Positions 17,463-26,753 are shown, counted from the first letter of the stretch. The stretch: DNA of 64,000 nucleotides from Viridibacillus arvi (GCF_001274945.1 NZ_LILB01000005.1:1408312-1472311); one strand, 5' to 3'. Program-made: numbers and translations. Notes: generated by a model from the letters alone, not told the origin.

Positions 17463-18056
17463 ATGTCTTATTTGACGATTTGTTATTGGCTAATGAGTTA
17501 CTTCGCTGGTACATTCATGACTGCATGGTGGGTTGGCAAATGGCGAAATATCGATTTACGTGAGCATCGTAGCGGGAATTTAGGTGCTAGAAATGCTGGT
17601 GCAGTTATTGGTAAATCTGCATTTTTAATAACTTCAATTGGTGATGGTAGCAAAGGGTTACTCATTGTTCTACTGGGCTACTTGCTGAACGAAACAGAAT
17701 TTTCAATTGCAGTTGCTGGTGCCCTTGTCATTATCGGGCATTTATTTCCATTTTGGTTAAAAGGCAAAGGCGGTAAAGGTATTGCAACTTTTGTCGGAGT
17801 TACACTTGCTTTTAATCCTCTATTATTTTTAGCTTTTGTCGTTGGATTTTTAATTCCAATTCCTTTCCTAAAAAGCGCAACACTAAGTATGCTTTTGGGT
17901 TATGTATGTTATATAGGATCAATTATTTACAGCGGATGTTTACCAGTTGCTTGGCCAATCGTTCTTATTATTCTAATCATAGTTTACAAACATCGCTTTG
18001 ACATTATCGAGTCCTATCAAGAAAAAGCTTGGAAATCAAAAAAATCAACATTATAA
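17463..18056 (+). CDS. PlsY-like glycerol-3-phosphate acyltransferase
   Basis: 197-residue polytopic membrane protein with about five spans. The family's three cytoplasmic motifs are recognisable but altered: SGNLGARNAG (usual form GSGNIGATN), GHLFPFWLKGKGGKGIATFVG, and a C-terminal KHRFDI. PlsY transfers acyl chains from acyl-phosphate to glycerol-3-phosphate, the first step of phospholipid synthesis. The short length and divergent first motif suggest a paralogue beside a housekeeping plsY elsewhere. The start is chosen by GGAGG 7 bases upstream of the ATG at 17463. Confidence 0.8.
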   Translation: MSYLTICYWLMSYFAGTFMTAWWVGKWRNIDLREHRSGNLGARNAGAVIGKSAFLITSIGDGSKGLLIVLLGYLLNETEFSIAVAGALVIIGHLFPFWLKGKGGKGIATFVGVTLAFNPLLFLAFVVGFLIPIPFLKSATLSMLLGYVCYIGSIIYSGCLPVAWPIVLIILIIVYKHRFDIIESYQEKAWKSKKSTL

Positions 18057-18085
18057 TATTCCGCTTTTTTTTGAAAACACAGCAA

Positions 18086-18124
18086 ACCCGACCTATTATC
18101 CATTGAATAGGTCGGGTACTTTAT
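18086..18124. terminator. Bidirectional hairpin between convergent plsY-like and amidase genes
   Basis: ACCCGACCTATT pairs perfectly with AATAGGTCGGGT over an 8-nt loop. The T-rich tail is modest on either side. Confidence 0.65.
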
Positions 18125-18675
18125 TATATTGGTAATATAACATCTTCTATGTGAAAAAAGTAGTATTTCATATTCGGTGTATAAGCACTTGAGTCTAAAT
18201 ATTCCCATGGTCGATGAAAGCTATTGGATGTGTGGGCATTCACTAGAGGTTCACCATCTTGAATACTTGTAACAATGACAGAATGATCTATTCGTCCATC
18301 ATTTTGGAAATCGTAAAAAATAATATCTCCAAGTTCTAAGTCATAGGCAGATGATACTTGTTTTCCCCTCAGTCCCTTCTTTGAAGTTTCTAAATACCAA
18401 CGTAATGAATGCGGTGTACTCCAACTAAAACTCCAATTCCCTCCTTTAAGCCACCATCCCTCCGATCGGTTTGGCGATCCCCACATAGGTCCACCGCCTG
18501 CAAAAAGACATTGCGATATATAATTAGTACAATCCACATCAAATCGCGGAAATGATGGATTGTAGCTGTCCCACCATTTATCGGCGTAAGCGACAGCTGC
18601 TTGTCGATTGTAAACTGCTCCATCACACCTCCTTACCCAAGTATATGCACTGCCCTGATTTAATATTTCCATCAT
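18124..18675 (-). CDS. Amidase_6-type (putative amidase, DUF-like) domain protein
   Basis: 183 residues made up almost entirely of one domain of the putative amidase_6 family. YNRQAAVAYADKWWDSYNP leads into FDVDCTNYISQCLFAGG with the conserved Cys, then DHSVIVT with the conserved His, a cysteine-histidine arrangement like NlpC/P60 folds. No signal peptide is visible, unlike many relatives with an extra N-terminal region. The two adjacent ATGs (18675, 18672) have only a weak GGG site, so the start is uncertain. It may cleave a peptide or amide in spore or cell wall material. Confidence 0.75.
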   Translation of the reverse strand: MMEILNQGSAYTWVRRCDGAVYNRQAAVAYADKWWDSYNPSFPRFDVDCTNYISQCLFAGGGPMWGSPNRSEGWWLKGGNWSFSWSTPHSLRWYLETSKKGLRGKQVSSAYDLELGDIIFYDFQNDGRIDHSVIVTSIQDGEPLVNAHTSNSFHRPWEYLDSSAYTPNMKYYFFHIEDVILPI

Positions 18676-18920
18676 CCCAAAAGATTTTATAAAGTAGTTA
18701 TTTTGTCATTAAAAGTCGTTTCAACTAAATTCACCCATTTATAAAGGACCTCAAATTATTATTCACAATATTACATTTCTATGATATTTGTCAGTGTCTT
18801 TACATTTATACAACAATTTCAATATTCCTTATTTGAATCGCCCAATATAAGTCAAAAATTTGGTACAATGAAAACAACTAATTTGTTTCTCCTATTTTAC
18901 GTTTGAAAGGGTGTTCGAAA

Positions 18921-19943
18921 TTGACACAGCACGCAGAAAAAGAAATTGTTGAGTCGACATTATTATGTGACAAGAAGGGTAATCTAAATCCCGCTGCCAT
19001 AGGATTCGCTCGAAAACCAATTATCAATAGTAATTTGAAAGGCCATTTCATGCGTAAAAAGAAATGGAATTATTGGTGTGTTTTCGGAGATGAAATTATG
19101 TTCTCTGCAACTATTAGCCATTTAGATTATGCTGCTGTTTGTTTCGTCTACTTCTTAGATTACGAAACTCAACGTTACTTTGAAAAGACAATCACCATTC
19201 CCTTGGGCAATAAAGTAAAAATGCCTACAAACGTATTAGAAACTGTAAATTTCATTCACGATGATATGAAAATCCAACTGTTATACGCGCAAAATGAAAC
19301 ACAAATGACAGTCACTATCCCTGATTTTGATGGCGATTTACTGCATGCTGACTTAACAATCAAACACCCTGTAGACGACGACTCTCTCAATGTGGTCATC
19401 CCTTGGAATCGTCAAACCTTCCAATTTACTGGGAAACATCATTCATTACCAACTAACGGTTACGTAAAAATAGGTGAAAAACGTTATAATTTTCAAGAAG
19501 AAGAGTGCTACGCAGTACTCGATTACGGTCGTGGCGTTTGGCCACGTGAAGCAACTTGGAACTGGGCTATGGCTTCCCAAAAATGTAGAGGTCACCGAAT
19601 CGGCCTAAACTTAGGTGGCCAATGGACAGATGGCACCGGCATGACGGAAAATGCAATATTCCTAGATGGTAAAATGACTAAAATCCATGAAGATGTTATT
19701 TTCGAATACAATGCAAAAGATTTTATGCAACCTTGGCATATTAAATCTAAATTCACGGATGATGTTCAACTTACATTCACCCCATTCTTTGAACGTATTG
19801 CTACAACAAACGCCAAAGTTATCAAATCCGAAGTGCATCAAATGGTTGGCTATTTTAACGGTCGCGTTCGATTGGACAGTGGTTGTTACTTACCCATCCA
19901 ACAATTAATCGGCACCGCCGAAGAACATTTAGCTAAATGGTAA
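18921..19943 (+). CDS. DUF2804 family protein
   Basis: 340-residue protein recognised as DUF2804 by WNYWCVFGDEIMFSATISHLDY near residue 45, and by RGVWPREATWNWAMAS and GLNLGGQWTDGTGMTENA near 205-240. The composition suggests an all-beta lipocalin-like fold. No signal peptide. The start is TTG at 18921, 8 bases after AAAGGGTG; an upstream in-frame TTG (18903) has no site. The biochemical function of the family is not known to me. It is alone in its operon with a strong terminator. Confidence 0.82.
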   Translation: MTQHAEKEIVESTLLCDKKGNLNPAAIGFARKPIINSNLKGHFMRKKKWNYWCVFGDEIMFSATISHLDYAAVCFVYFLDYETQRYFEKTITIPLGNKVKMPTNVLETVNFIHDDMKIQLLYAQNETQMTVTIPDFDGDLLHADLTIKHPVDDDSLNVVIPWNRQTFQFTGKHHSLPTNGYVKIGEKRYNFQEEECYAVLDYGRGVWPREATWNWAMASQKCRGHRIGLNLGGQWTDGTGMTENAIFLDGKMTKIHEDVIFEYNAKDFMQPWHIKSKFTDDVQLTFTPFFERIATTNAKVIKSEVHQMVGYFNGRVRLDSGCYLPIQQLIGTAEEHLAKW

Positions 19944-19984
19944 AAAGGACAGCCTCTGTTTCGATTGAGAGGCTGTCCTTTTAT
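19944..19984 (+). terminator. Intrinsic terminator of the DUF2804 gene
   Basis: AAAAGGACAGCCTCT pairs with AGAGGCTGTCCTTTT (15 bp) over a 10-nt loop, with a T-rich end. Confidence 0.9.
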
Positions 19985-20021
19985 CTTGGGGCGTTGTTAA
20001 AATGTGGTCTTGAGATTTTTT

Positions 20022-20345
20022 GAGCAGCGACGGTCTCATCAAGAAGTGATAGTTCTTCTCTGAGTAGGGATAATTTCTTCCTGAGTAGCGTTAATTTTTC
20101 TCTGAGTAGCGCTAATTTCTTCCTGAGTAGCGTTAGTCCTCTCGAGTAGCGACAATCCTCCCCCGAGTAGCGCTAATCTCGCTCTGAGTAGCGACAATTC
20201 TCTCCCCAGTAGCGCTAATCTCTGAGTAGCGACAATTCTCTCCCCAGTAGCGCTAATCTCTGAGTAGCGACAATTCTCTCCCTGAGTAGCGACAATTCTC
20301 TCCCCAGTAGCGCTAATCTCTCCCTGAGTAGCGACAATCCTCTCC
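20022..20345. repeat. Array of ~21-bp tandem repeats (GAGTAGCGnnAATtctctccc)
   Basis: About 16 units of 16-22 bp beginning GAGTAGCG and alternating between GACAAT and GCTAAT versions. A 38-bp pair of units (GAGTAGCGACAATTCTCTCC plus AGTAGCGCTAATCTCT) is itself duplicated exactly, which is recent expansion. Units at the left end are diverged (GAGTAGGGATAATTTC), and those at the right end are near identical. It fills the space between two convergent genes. There are no spacers, so it is not CRISPR. Confidence 0.85.
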
Positions 20346-20391
20346 AAATATCCCTTAACCAATCCCAATAATGTTAGCGAGCACTATTCCC

Positions 20392-21111
20392 TCATCTATT
20401 CCCATGCAAATAGAGTTTCTCCGGATAGTCTGTAAAAACAGCTTCGACTCCAAGTTTTTTCATCAAATCATAATCTTCTTTTGTATTCACTGTATAGACG
20501 CGCACTATATTACCTCGTTCAATTGCCGTTTTAACAGCTTCGCGTTTAGCCGCTACTAATGAAACATGCAATGCATCCGTACCTATCATGACACCGTACT
20601 CATGTAGATTCACTAAAATCTTCATGAATAAGGCCCCTACTTCATTCTGAGGTGCCTTTTTTAATACTCGTTCTACCATTTCATGATCGAATGATGAAAA
20701 GACAACTCTATCCAACATGCCATTTTCTTCAAGCAAAGTTATTACTTCATCTTCTATCCCCTTATATAAAAAGACATCTGTTTTCAATTCAATATTAATC
20801 ATATGATGAGTCGTTTTGAAAATATCCAATACTTCTTGCAGAGTTGGAATTTTCTCTCCTGCAAATTGCTCGCCCTTCCATGATCCAAAATCATATGAAC
20901 GTAATTCTTCAAAGGTCATATCACGGATATAACCTTCTCCGTTTGAAGTGCGATTGATACGTTCATCATGATTGATTACGAGAATGCCATCTTTTGTGCG
21001 CTGGACATCTAATTCAATGCCATAAATGGGTAATCTTGCGGCTTCACGGAAAGAGCATAATGTATTTTCAGGGAAATCACCTGAAGCTCCACGATGTGCA
21101 AATATTTTCAT
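20392..21111 (-). CDS. Glycerophosphodiester phosphodiesterase
   Basis: 239-residue TIM-barrel enzyme that hydrolyses glycerophosphodiesters to sn-glycerol-3-phosphate and an alcohol. The HRGASGDFPENT motif lies at the N-terminus, with ELDVQRTKDG and INHDERINRT giving the metal ligands and catalytic His, and IELKTD near 105. No signal peptide, so it is cytoplasmic (UgpQ-like) rather than secreted GlpQ. GGAGG precedes the ATG. The tandem repeat array starts right behind its stop codon. Confidence 0.92.
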   Translation of the reverse strand: MKIFAHRGASGDFPENTLCSFREAARLPIYGIELDVQRTKDGILVINHDERINRTSNGEGYIRDMTFEELRSYDFGSWKGEQFAGEKIPTLQEVLDIFKTTHHMINIELKTDVFLYKGIEDEVITLLEENGMLDRVVFSSFDHEMVERVLKKAPQNEVGALFMKILVNLHEYGVMIGTDALHVSLVAAKREAVKTAIERGNIVRVYTVNTKEDYDLMKKLGVEAVFTDYPEKLYLHGNR

Positions 21112-21285
21112 AAATCATTTCCTCCATAGATATAATCATTAATTTTATGCTACACTTTCTAAAATTTCCAGACAATTGAAAACTTTTACTTGTACTCACT
21201 GAATTCATGTAGTAATATTTATCATTGCTATCAAAACCCCAACATCTTAAACAGGACGCAAAATTGCCAAATTGGAGGACTGTAA

Positions 21286-23517
21286 ATGACACAGAAGCAT
21301 CCCGATTTTGAACAAGAAGCTCAGCGCCTGGCTTACACAAAACATTATATGCGAAAACTCTTAGAAGAATCCAAACGTGACGTTCAATCAGCACAGGACA
21401 GTATTCGAAAATCTATGTCTGATTTAGAATACCTAGATTCAAGTTTAAGCTACCTCAATATTTTAACGAATGCTCGATTTTTTGAAATGGCACTCGATCA
21501 AAAAGAAGGCCTTGAAGCAGTTCAACAAAAACCTTATTTTGCCCGTATACATTTCCAAAAAGAAGGCGAACCAACAGAAAAATTATATATTGGTAAGACA
21601 TCTCTCTTTGACCGTGAAACGCAAGAGCCTATAATCGTTGACTGGCGCTCTCCCGTGGCGAACGTATACTACGACGGGCGACTTGGTGATCTTACTTATA
21701 AAGTACATGACGAAGAATACAATGGGCACCTCTTTTCGAAACGGCAATATAAAATTGAAGAAGGCAAACTTTTAGACGTCCAAGATATTGACCTAACAAC
21801 AAACGATGAACTATTACAAGATGCACTGGCAGGTAAAGCTGATGTACGGCTTACTGAAATCGTCTCAACGATTCAAGCTGAACAAAACGATGTTATTCGT
21901 GCTCATTTAAAGCAACCAATACTCGTACAAGGTGCGGCCGGATCAGGAAAGACAACTATTGCTCTTCATAGAATATCTTATTTCCTATATACAATGGGTG
22001 AGCATTTTAACGCAAAAGAATTGATGATTTTAGCACCTAATCAGCTGTTCATAGACTATATTGGCGACGTTTTACCTGAGCTTGGTGTCGATCAAATTTG
22101 CCAAACAACATACTCAGATTATGTGCAACAAGCAACTGATATAAAGCTGAAAATCCAAAATCCAAATGAACAACTTGAAAAACTTGTGAGCGAAGACGTT
22201 ATCGATGAAATAGTGCTTTGGCTAACCAGAATGAAAGGTTCACTTGAATACCGAGATGTTATGGATCGTTATTTGAAAAAAATTGAATCCCAAATAGCTG
22301 ATCAATTCGAAGATGTTTATATCGAAAAATATCGTATTTTAACAGGCTCCCATTTAAGAAAACTTTTCTTAAAAGATTTTGCCTATATGCCCTTCGAAAA
22401 GCGAATTGAACGAATTAAAGCTGTGCTACAAAATTATGTACGACAAAAGAAAAAGCAAATACTACTTTCTTTAAATAAAAGATATGATGAAATTTTGGAT
22501 AAAGCATTGTTTGGTATTCAAGATGCTGCTAAACGTAAACAGACGGTGACAAAATGGATTGATGAACGTGATGTTCGTATTCCAGCTGTTGAAAAAACAG
22601 CTAAATCTACCACTTCAAATTATATGAAGCGCTTTAAAAAGCATAAAATTAAAACCTTGTATCGTGAGTTTTTGACGAATTATGATTTACAAAAAGAGCT
22701 ATCTCCCGAATGGTCTGAATCAGAACATGAGCAATTTTTTAACGCCCATATAAAAGAAACTTGGGCCTTAGAAGATTTGGCTGCTATCTTCTATTTGCAT
22801 GCCAAAATTAAAGGGGTCAACGAAAAATGGAAAATGCGCGTTGTTTTCATCGATGAGGTGCAAGATTATAGCTTATTCCAGTTAGCTGCTTTAAAAGAAG
22901 GTCTAGAAACTGATATGTTCACTATGGTAGGCGACTTGGCCCAAGGAATACATAGTTACCGCTCCTTAACGGACTGGACGCCTGTACGCGAGTTATTCCC
23001 TCGCGCTACTTATAAAACTTTGCAAAAAAGCTATCGTACTACAATAGAGATTATGGCTGTTGCAAATGAGATTTTATCGAAAATGGGCGAAGATTTACCG
23101 CTTGTAGAGCCAGTTGTCCGTCATGGAGATGAACCAACCTTCCATGAGATGAAAATAATTGACCCCGTAGCGATTGAAGATATTCATCAACAAATTAGAG
23201 CAAAAGGGCACCGTTCCATCGCACTCATTTGTAAGACTTCTGATGAAGCAACGGACTATACGAAGATATTACAAAATGCTGGTGTAATGGCTCAGACTTT
23301 ATCTGAATCATCCGAGATTGACCAGGGTGCACTTCTTGTCATACCAAGTCATTTAGCGAAGGGGCTTGAATTTGATGCAGTTATTGTAACTGCCATCGAA
23401 AGGCCATTCCGTGATACAGCACTTGACCGTAAGCTTCTATATGTAGCTGTCACCCGTGCCATGCATGAGCTACATTTAGTTGGCTCTTCGCGCAGTGCGT
23501 TTTTATTAGCAGAATAA
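21286..23517 (+). CDS. helD: HelD-type superfamily 1 helicase/RNA polymerase-recycling ATPase
   Basis: 743 residues. A long N-terminal coiled-coil arm (residues 1-65) precedes the UvrD-like motor, as in HelD, which pulls stalled RNA polymerase off DNA. Walker A is QGAAGSGKTTIALHRISYFL near 215, motif II FIDEVQDYS near 525, motif III MVGDLAQGIHS, motif V PSHLAKGLEFDAVIV and motif VI YVAVTRAMHEL. VDWRSPVANVYYDG near 120 is typical of HelD. The ribosome site is GGAGG. Monocistronic with a terminator. Confidence 0.92.
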   Translation: MTQKHPDFEQEAQRLAYTKHYMRKLLEESKRDVQSAQDSIRKSMSDLEYLDSSLSYLNILTNARFFEMALDQKEGLEAVQQKPYFARIHFQKEGEPTEKLYIGKTSLFDRETQEPIIVDWRSPVANVYYDGRLGDLTYKVHDEEYNGHLFSKRQYKIEEGKLLDVQDIDLTTNDELLQDALAGKADVRLTEIVSTIQAEQNDVIRAHLKQPILVQGAAGSGKTTIALHRISYFLYTMGEHFNAKELMILAPNQLFIDYIGDVLPELGVDQICQTTYSDYVQQATDIKLKIQNPNEQLEKLVSEDVIDEIVLWLTRMKGSLEYRDVMDRYLKKIESQIADQFEDVYIEKYRILTGSHLRKLFLKDFAYMPFEKRIERIKAVLQNYVRQKKKQILLSLNKRYDEILDKALFGIQDAAKRKQTVTKWIDERDVRIPAVEKTAKSTTSNYMKRFKKHKIKTLYREFLTNYDLQKELSPEWSESEHEQFFNAHIKETWALEDLAAIFYLHAKIKGVNEKWKMRVVFIDEVQDYSLFQLAALKEGLETDMFTMVGDLAQGIHSYRSLTDWTPVRELFPRATYKTLQKSYRTTIEIMAVANEILSKMGEDLPLVEPVVRHGDEPTFHEMKIIDPVAIEDIHQQIRAKGHRSIALICKTSDEATDYTKILQNAGVMAQTLSESSEIDQGALLVIPSHLAKGLEFDAVIVTAIERPFRDTALDRKLLYVAVTRAMHELHLVGSSRSAFLLAE

Positions 23518-23521
23518 AAAT

Positions 23522-23574
23522 AAAGAGGCATTCCAAAAGTCGTTTGCAAACCGACAATTGGAAGCCTCTTTTTT
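23522..23574 (+). terminator. Intrinsic terminator of helD
   Basis: AAAGAGGC pairs with GCCTCTTT at the base, with TTCC/GGAA extending the stem, and a T run follows. It overlaps the stop codon of the small convergent gene. Confidence 0.75.
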
Positions 23575-23710
23575 ATTTTCTCGCAGAGAGAGGATAATAA
23601 TTTTGCTTTTTAGAAAAGATATTCATTATCTTTCTACGGATACCCTTTTTCTCTTTTACTAATTGCTTTTCATTTTTTACATCGACTTTTCCTAATGCAG
23701 GTAATCTCAT
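23573..23710 (-). CDS. Small basic protein of 45 residues, unknown function
   Basis: An ATG at 23710 with GGGGAG 8 bases upstream opens a 45-codon frame beginning MRLPALGKVDVKNEKQ and ending YYPLSARK. It is lysine/arginine rich (about 14 of 45 residues), with no membrane segment. The good ribosome site and absence of a competing gene make it credible. No family recognised. The region upstream to 23939 holds nothing else I can support. Confidence 0.55.
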   Translation of the reverse strand: MRLPALGKVDVKNEKQLVKEKKGIRRKIMNIFSKKQNYYPLSARK

Positions 23711-23939
23711 TGTAGATCTCCCCTTTGCGATGGTTTTTGTACTTTCTTAACATTACCATTAGTTTATGAATATTATCGACAGAATATGTATATTTTTAGT
23801 AAAAATTATTATTAATTTCAAATTTTCAGTTAGAATTTCAAAAAATAAATGTTTCGTTAAATATAGATCGCTATTCCACTACTACTACCCTTAAATGACT
23901 TATGATTTTAAACTCCTATTTTAAACTTAGTAAATTAAA

Positions 23940-23973
23940 AATACCAAGCAAACTACAATTTGCTTGGTATTCT
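23940..23973. terminator. Terminator hairpin after the SGNH hydrolase gene
   Basis: AATACCAAGCAAA pairs with TTTGCTTGGTATT over a 6-nt loop. It lies just past the SGNH stop codon and could serve either direction. Confidence 0.75.
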
Positions 23974-23978
23974 TCGGA

Positions 23979-24587
23979 TTACTTGAATATACTCCATATT
24001 CTTTTAAAAAAACCCTTTTTACTTACATCATCCATTTTATTTATTTCTGCTACTATCGCATCTGATAACAGGTCGTAACCTGCTTCTCCGAAGTGTAATC
24101 CATCGTTTTTTATGCCCACCAAAAGCTCTTTGTAATTTGGCTTATTATAGAGAATTTCAAAAAAATCAATGATATGACATCCTGTTTCTTCTGCGACATC
24201 TTTGGCCGCCTGGCCGTATTCTTTCAACCTCTGATTTTTACGATTTGGTTGTAATGCTTCATCGACCGGCGGAGATGTAATTAGAATTGTTCGATCAGCT
24301 CCAATTTGCTGAACAAAGTAGCGAATATTAGATTTAAAGGTGCCTATCGGTATTAATTTGTGCTTTGCAGAATCGTTTCCTCCAAATAAAACTGTTACGA
24401 CATCAGGATTTTTTGAGAGTACATCCTTCTTAAAACGAACTCTAGCTTGCTCCGTTGTATTACCAGATACTCCTGCATTAATAAATTGATGCTGTTTCAT
24501 TTTCAACTTTAGCATGGATGTTAAAACCGGTTTTGGATAGTTTTCTTTTCGTGCTGTAATACTATCTCCAAAACAAATGATTTTCAT
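23979..24587 (-). CDS. SGNH/GDSL hydrolase
   Basis: 202-residue esterase-fold protein. Block I is CFGDSITARKE with the nucleophile Ser, block III is FGGNDSAKHK (Gly/Asn oxyanion), and block V is DGLHFGEAGY with the catalytic Asp-x-x-His. No signal peptide, so the substrate is intracellular: perhaps a lipid, acetyl-sugar or acyl-peptide. AAGGGGAT precedes the ATG. It follows the GNAT gene by 37 bp on the same strand, so the two are probably one transcript. The C-terminus is basic and aromatic (KKGFFKRIWSIFK) and might touch the membrane. Confidence 0.87.
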   Translation of the reverse strand: MKIICFGDSITARKENYPKPVLTSMLKLKMKQHQFINAGVSGNTTEQARVRFKKDVLSKNPDVVTVLFGGNDSAKHKLIPIGTFKSNIRYFVQQIGADRTILITSPPVDEALQPNRKNQRLKEYGQAAKDVAEETGCHIIDFFEILYNKPNYKELLVGIKNDGLHFGEAGYDLLSDAIVAEINKMDDVSKKGFFKRIWSIFK

Positions 24588-24624
24588 CTAACAATCCCCT
24601 TTTGCTATTTTTCTTTTCTAGATA

Positions 24625-25488
24625 TTATTTTTTTGCGAAATAATCTACTTGCTGTATTTTCGAAAATCCAGCTCGTTCGTAGACAGATAGCGCTTGTTCA
24701 TTTTCAATCTCAACATCAAGCAATACTGTAGATTGTTCTTTTTGGGCAGCAATATTTTTAACCCACGCTAAAAGTGCTGCTCCTATACCTTGACGTTGGA
24801 AATCAGGATGTACTGCTAATGCAGTTACCCACTGGACGTCATTCTCTTCAACTGAAGTCACAGTGCCTACAACTACACCATCTTTTTCAGCAACCCATAA
24901 TACACGCCCCTTTGTTGACGTATTCGTAGAGATTAGATGATCTGTATCTTCTGGAGTATCTTCAAATGCAAACTCAAAAACAGTAACAAGTGCATCGCGT
25001 TCACCATTATATAAGCGAATTGTTAAGTCACTGATAACATCGGTATATTCAGCATCTGCCCGTAGTGTCGCTTCTGAAAAACTATATTCATAACCTTGTG
25101 CTTCGATGAATTCACGCCCTTTGTCACCGTTTAATGTAAGAGCTAATTCTCCAACAGCATTGCGTTCATTAAACCCAGCTGCAATGCTCTCAACTAGTAG
25201 TTTTCCAATCCCCATACCACGATACATAGGAGCTACAACTGCTGACCATTCAAATGTATTGAAACCCATCGTATCAACGGCACTAGCTACACCAACTAGT
25301 TCATCCTTATCATCATCATAAGCCAGCACTAAAAAACCATATGCCTCCGGGTTGCACCAGCTATTTTCGTTCATCACTACTTTGTAATCTAGTTTATCTT
25401 CTAGTCCAGATTTACCCAATAATTGTAAAACTTCCTGATAAGTTTCACCATCAATAGGGTATGTTGCTTTCATTATAAAAATATTCAA
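24625..25488 (-). CDS. Tandem GNAT-domain acetyltransferase
   Basis: 287 residues with two GCN5-related N-acetyltransferase domains. The first (~1-150) has acetyl-CoA loop VAPMYRGMGIGKLLVE. The second (~155-287) has VHPDFQRQGIGAALLAW and the closing ALSVYERAGFSKIQ. The layout resembles mycothiol-synthase-like double GNATs, but the substrate cannot be assigned. The start is TTG at 25488 because AAGGTGGT sits 6 bases before it. An ATG 33 bases upstream lacks a site and would add only a low-complexity leader. Confidence 0.82.
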   Translation of the reverse strand: MNIFIMKATYPIDGETYQEVLQLLGKSGLEDKLDYKVVMNENSWCNPEAYGFLVLAYDDDKDELVGVASAVDTMGFNTFEWSAVVAPMYRGMGIGKLLVESIAAGFNERNAVGELALTLNGDKGREFIEAQGYEYSFSEATLRADAEYTDVISDLTIRLYNGERDALVTVFEFAFEDTPEDTDHLISTNTSTKGRVLWVAEKDGVVVGTVTSVEENDVQWVTALAVHPDFQRQGIGAALLAWVKNIAAQKEQSTVLLDVEIENEQALSVYERAGFSKIQQVDYFAKK

Positions 25489-25602
25489 ATTGAAACCACC
25501 TTGTTGTAATTGTTTTGTCATCTAAATGATAACAAATTATCAAATAATGCGACTATCATTTGGCTTTTTAGGGGTATAGAATATCGAGATGGAGGTTTTA
25601 CT

Positions 25603-26670
25603 ATGACAAAACAACGATTAACTTGGGTTGATGTGACTAAGGGATTTTTAATGATATTAGTAGTAATAGGTCATTTTCCTGGAGACTTGGATTACCCTCT
25701 TTTACAATATATCTATTGGTTCCATATGCCAGCTTTCTTCGTACTGAGTGGATTATTCTTCAAACCGCTAGCAAAGGACGAGCCTATTCGTAAAGCTGTA
25801 AAAAAACGATTTATGCAATTGACGATTCCCTATTTCTTCTTCCTATTAGTTATTACATGTATTCGTTATATATTGGCATTCGCTTATGGAAATACCGATA
25901 TTTCATGGTATATGGAGGATTTAAGTACGCTCATTATTGGTGGACGTTATGCACGCGGATCTTACGGTGTATTCTGGTTTACAACGGTCTTATTCTTTAC
26001 TTATATATTATTCTTATTACTAACAAAATATTTAAACCGCTTCTATCAATTTTTTGTACTTGCAATTTGCTACATTATCGCGCATATACAAAGCTACTAT
26101 GTAATAGATGTTATTGGTGGCTCGTCTGCTGAAGCTTCACAAACTATACCTATACTATGGAATTTGGATGTTACGCTCATAGCTTTGGTCTACTTCGCCA
26201 TTGGCTATTATGCAAAAGATTTATTTTTACACATACGATTGCCCTTATGGACAATTTGTACAGTTAGTTCACTCTTAGCAATGTATCTGGCATGGATAGA
26301 TCAATTTGATTATCACTTAAGCTTGAAGTTTATTCGGTACAATGATGCCTTAATGGATCTTATCATCCCTTTTATTTTTATCATTACCATTTTCGGTATA
26401 TTCCAATTTATTACGCGCTTCACACCATTTAAAGCGTTGAAGTTTATCGAAATGCAGTCAATCACTATTATGTATATGCATATTTCGGTAGATAAACAGA
26501 TGAATAATTTCTTTGACTACGGACTCGTTGGTTATACAGTTCTATGTCTGGGTATATCTATCATAGGATCTTTAGTTATTAAAAAATTCATCCCATACGG
26601 ATTATTCTTCATCGGAGATATTCGTGCTAAACGTCCGATTCTCTTTAATAGTAAACTATTTATCACATAA
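25603..26670 (+). CDS. Acyltransferase 3 family membrane protein
   Basis: 355 residues with about ten membrane spans. The N-terminus carries WVDVTKGFLMILVVIGHF, where the His of GH is the usual catalytic residue, and WFHMPAFFVLSGLFFK, the second family motif. Members O-acetylate or otherwise acylate cell-surface polysaccharide or small molecules at the membrane. GGAGG precedes the ATG at 25603. It is divergent from the GNAT gene. No other envelope polysaccharide genes adjoin it, so the acceptor is unknown. Confidence 0.87.
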   Translation: MTKQRLTWVDVTKGFLMILVVIGHFPGDLDYPLLQYIYWFHMPAFFVLSGLFFKPLAKDEPIRKAVKKRFMQLTIPYFFFLLVITCIRYILAFAYGNTDISWYMEDLSTLIIGGRYARGSYGVFWFTTVLFFTYILFLLLTKYLNRFYQFFVLAICYIIAHIQSYYVIDVIGGSSAEASQTIPILWNLDVTLIALVYFAIGYYAKDLFLHIRLPLWTICTVSSLLAMYLAWIDQFDYHLSLKFIRYNDALMDLIIPFIFIITIFGIFQFITRFTPFKALKFIEMQSITIMYMHISVDKQMNNFFDYGLVGYTVLCLGISIIGSLVIKKFIPYGLFFIGDIRAKRPILFNSKLFIT

Positions 26671-26692
26671 AAAAATATGTATGAATAAGGCC

Positions 26693-26753
26693 GTTGATTC
26701 CCGCTGCGGGCGGACTCTTTCCGCGGGCGGGGCCGCCCTCCGCTCCAATCAAC
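26693..26753. repeat. GC-rich element with terminal inverted repeats (GTTGATT...AATCAAC)
   Basis: 61 bp far richer in G+C than its surroundings, bounded by GTTGATT and AATCAAC, with GGCGGACTC and CGCGGGCGG inside. I recognise it as a shortened member of a GTTGATT-bounded repeat common in Bacillales intergenic regions. The rest of 26671-26875 shows no gene. Confidence 0.55.

Noticed and set aside
20022-20345. CRISPR-like array
   Set aside because: Units are directly adjacent with no unique spacers, shorter than CRISPR repeats, and no cas genes are near.
20039-20368. Minus-strand open frame of ~109 codons with heptapeptide repeats across the 21-bp array
   Set aside because: It starts at TTG without a ribosome site, changes register within the array, and owes its openness to the repeat unit. 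Better treated as repeat DNA.
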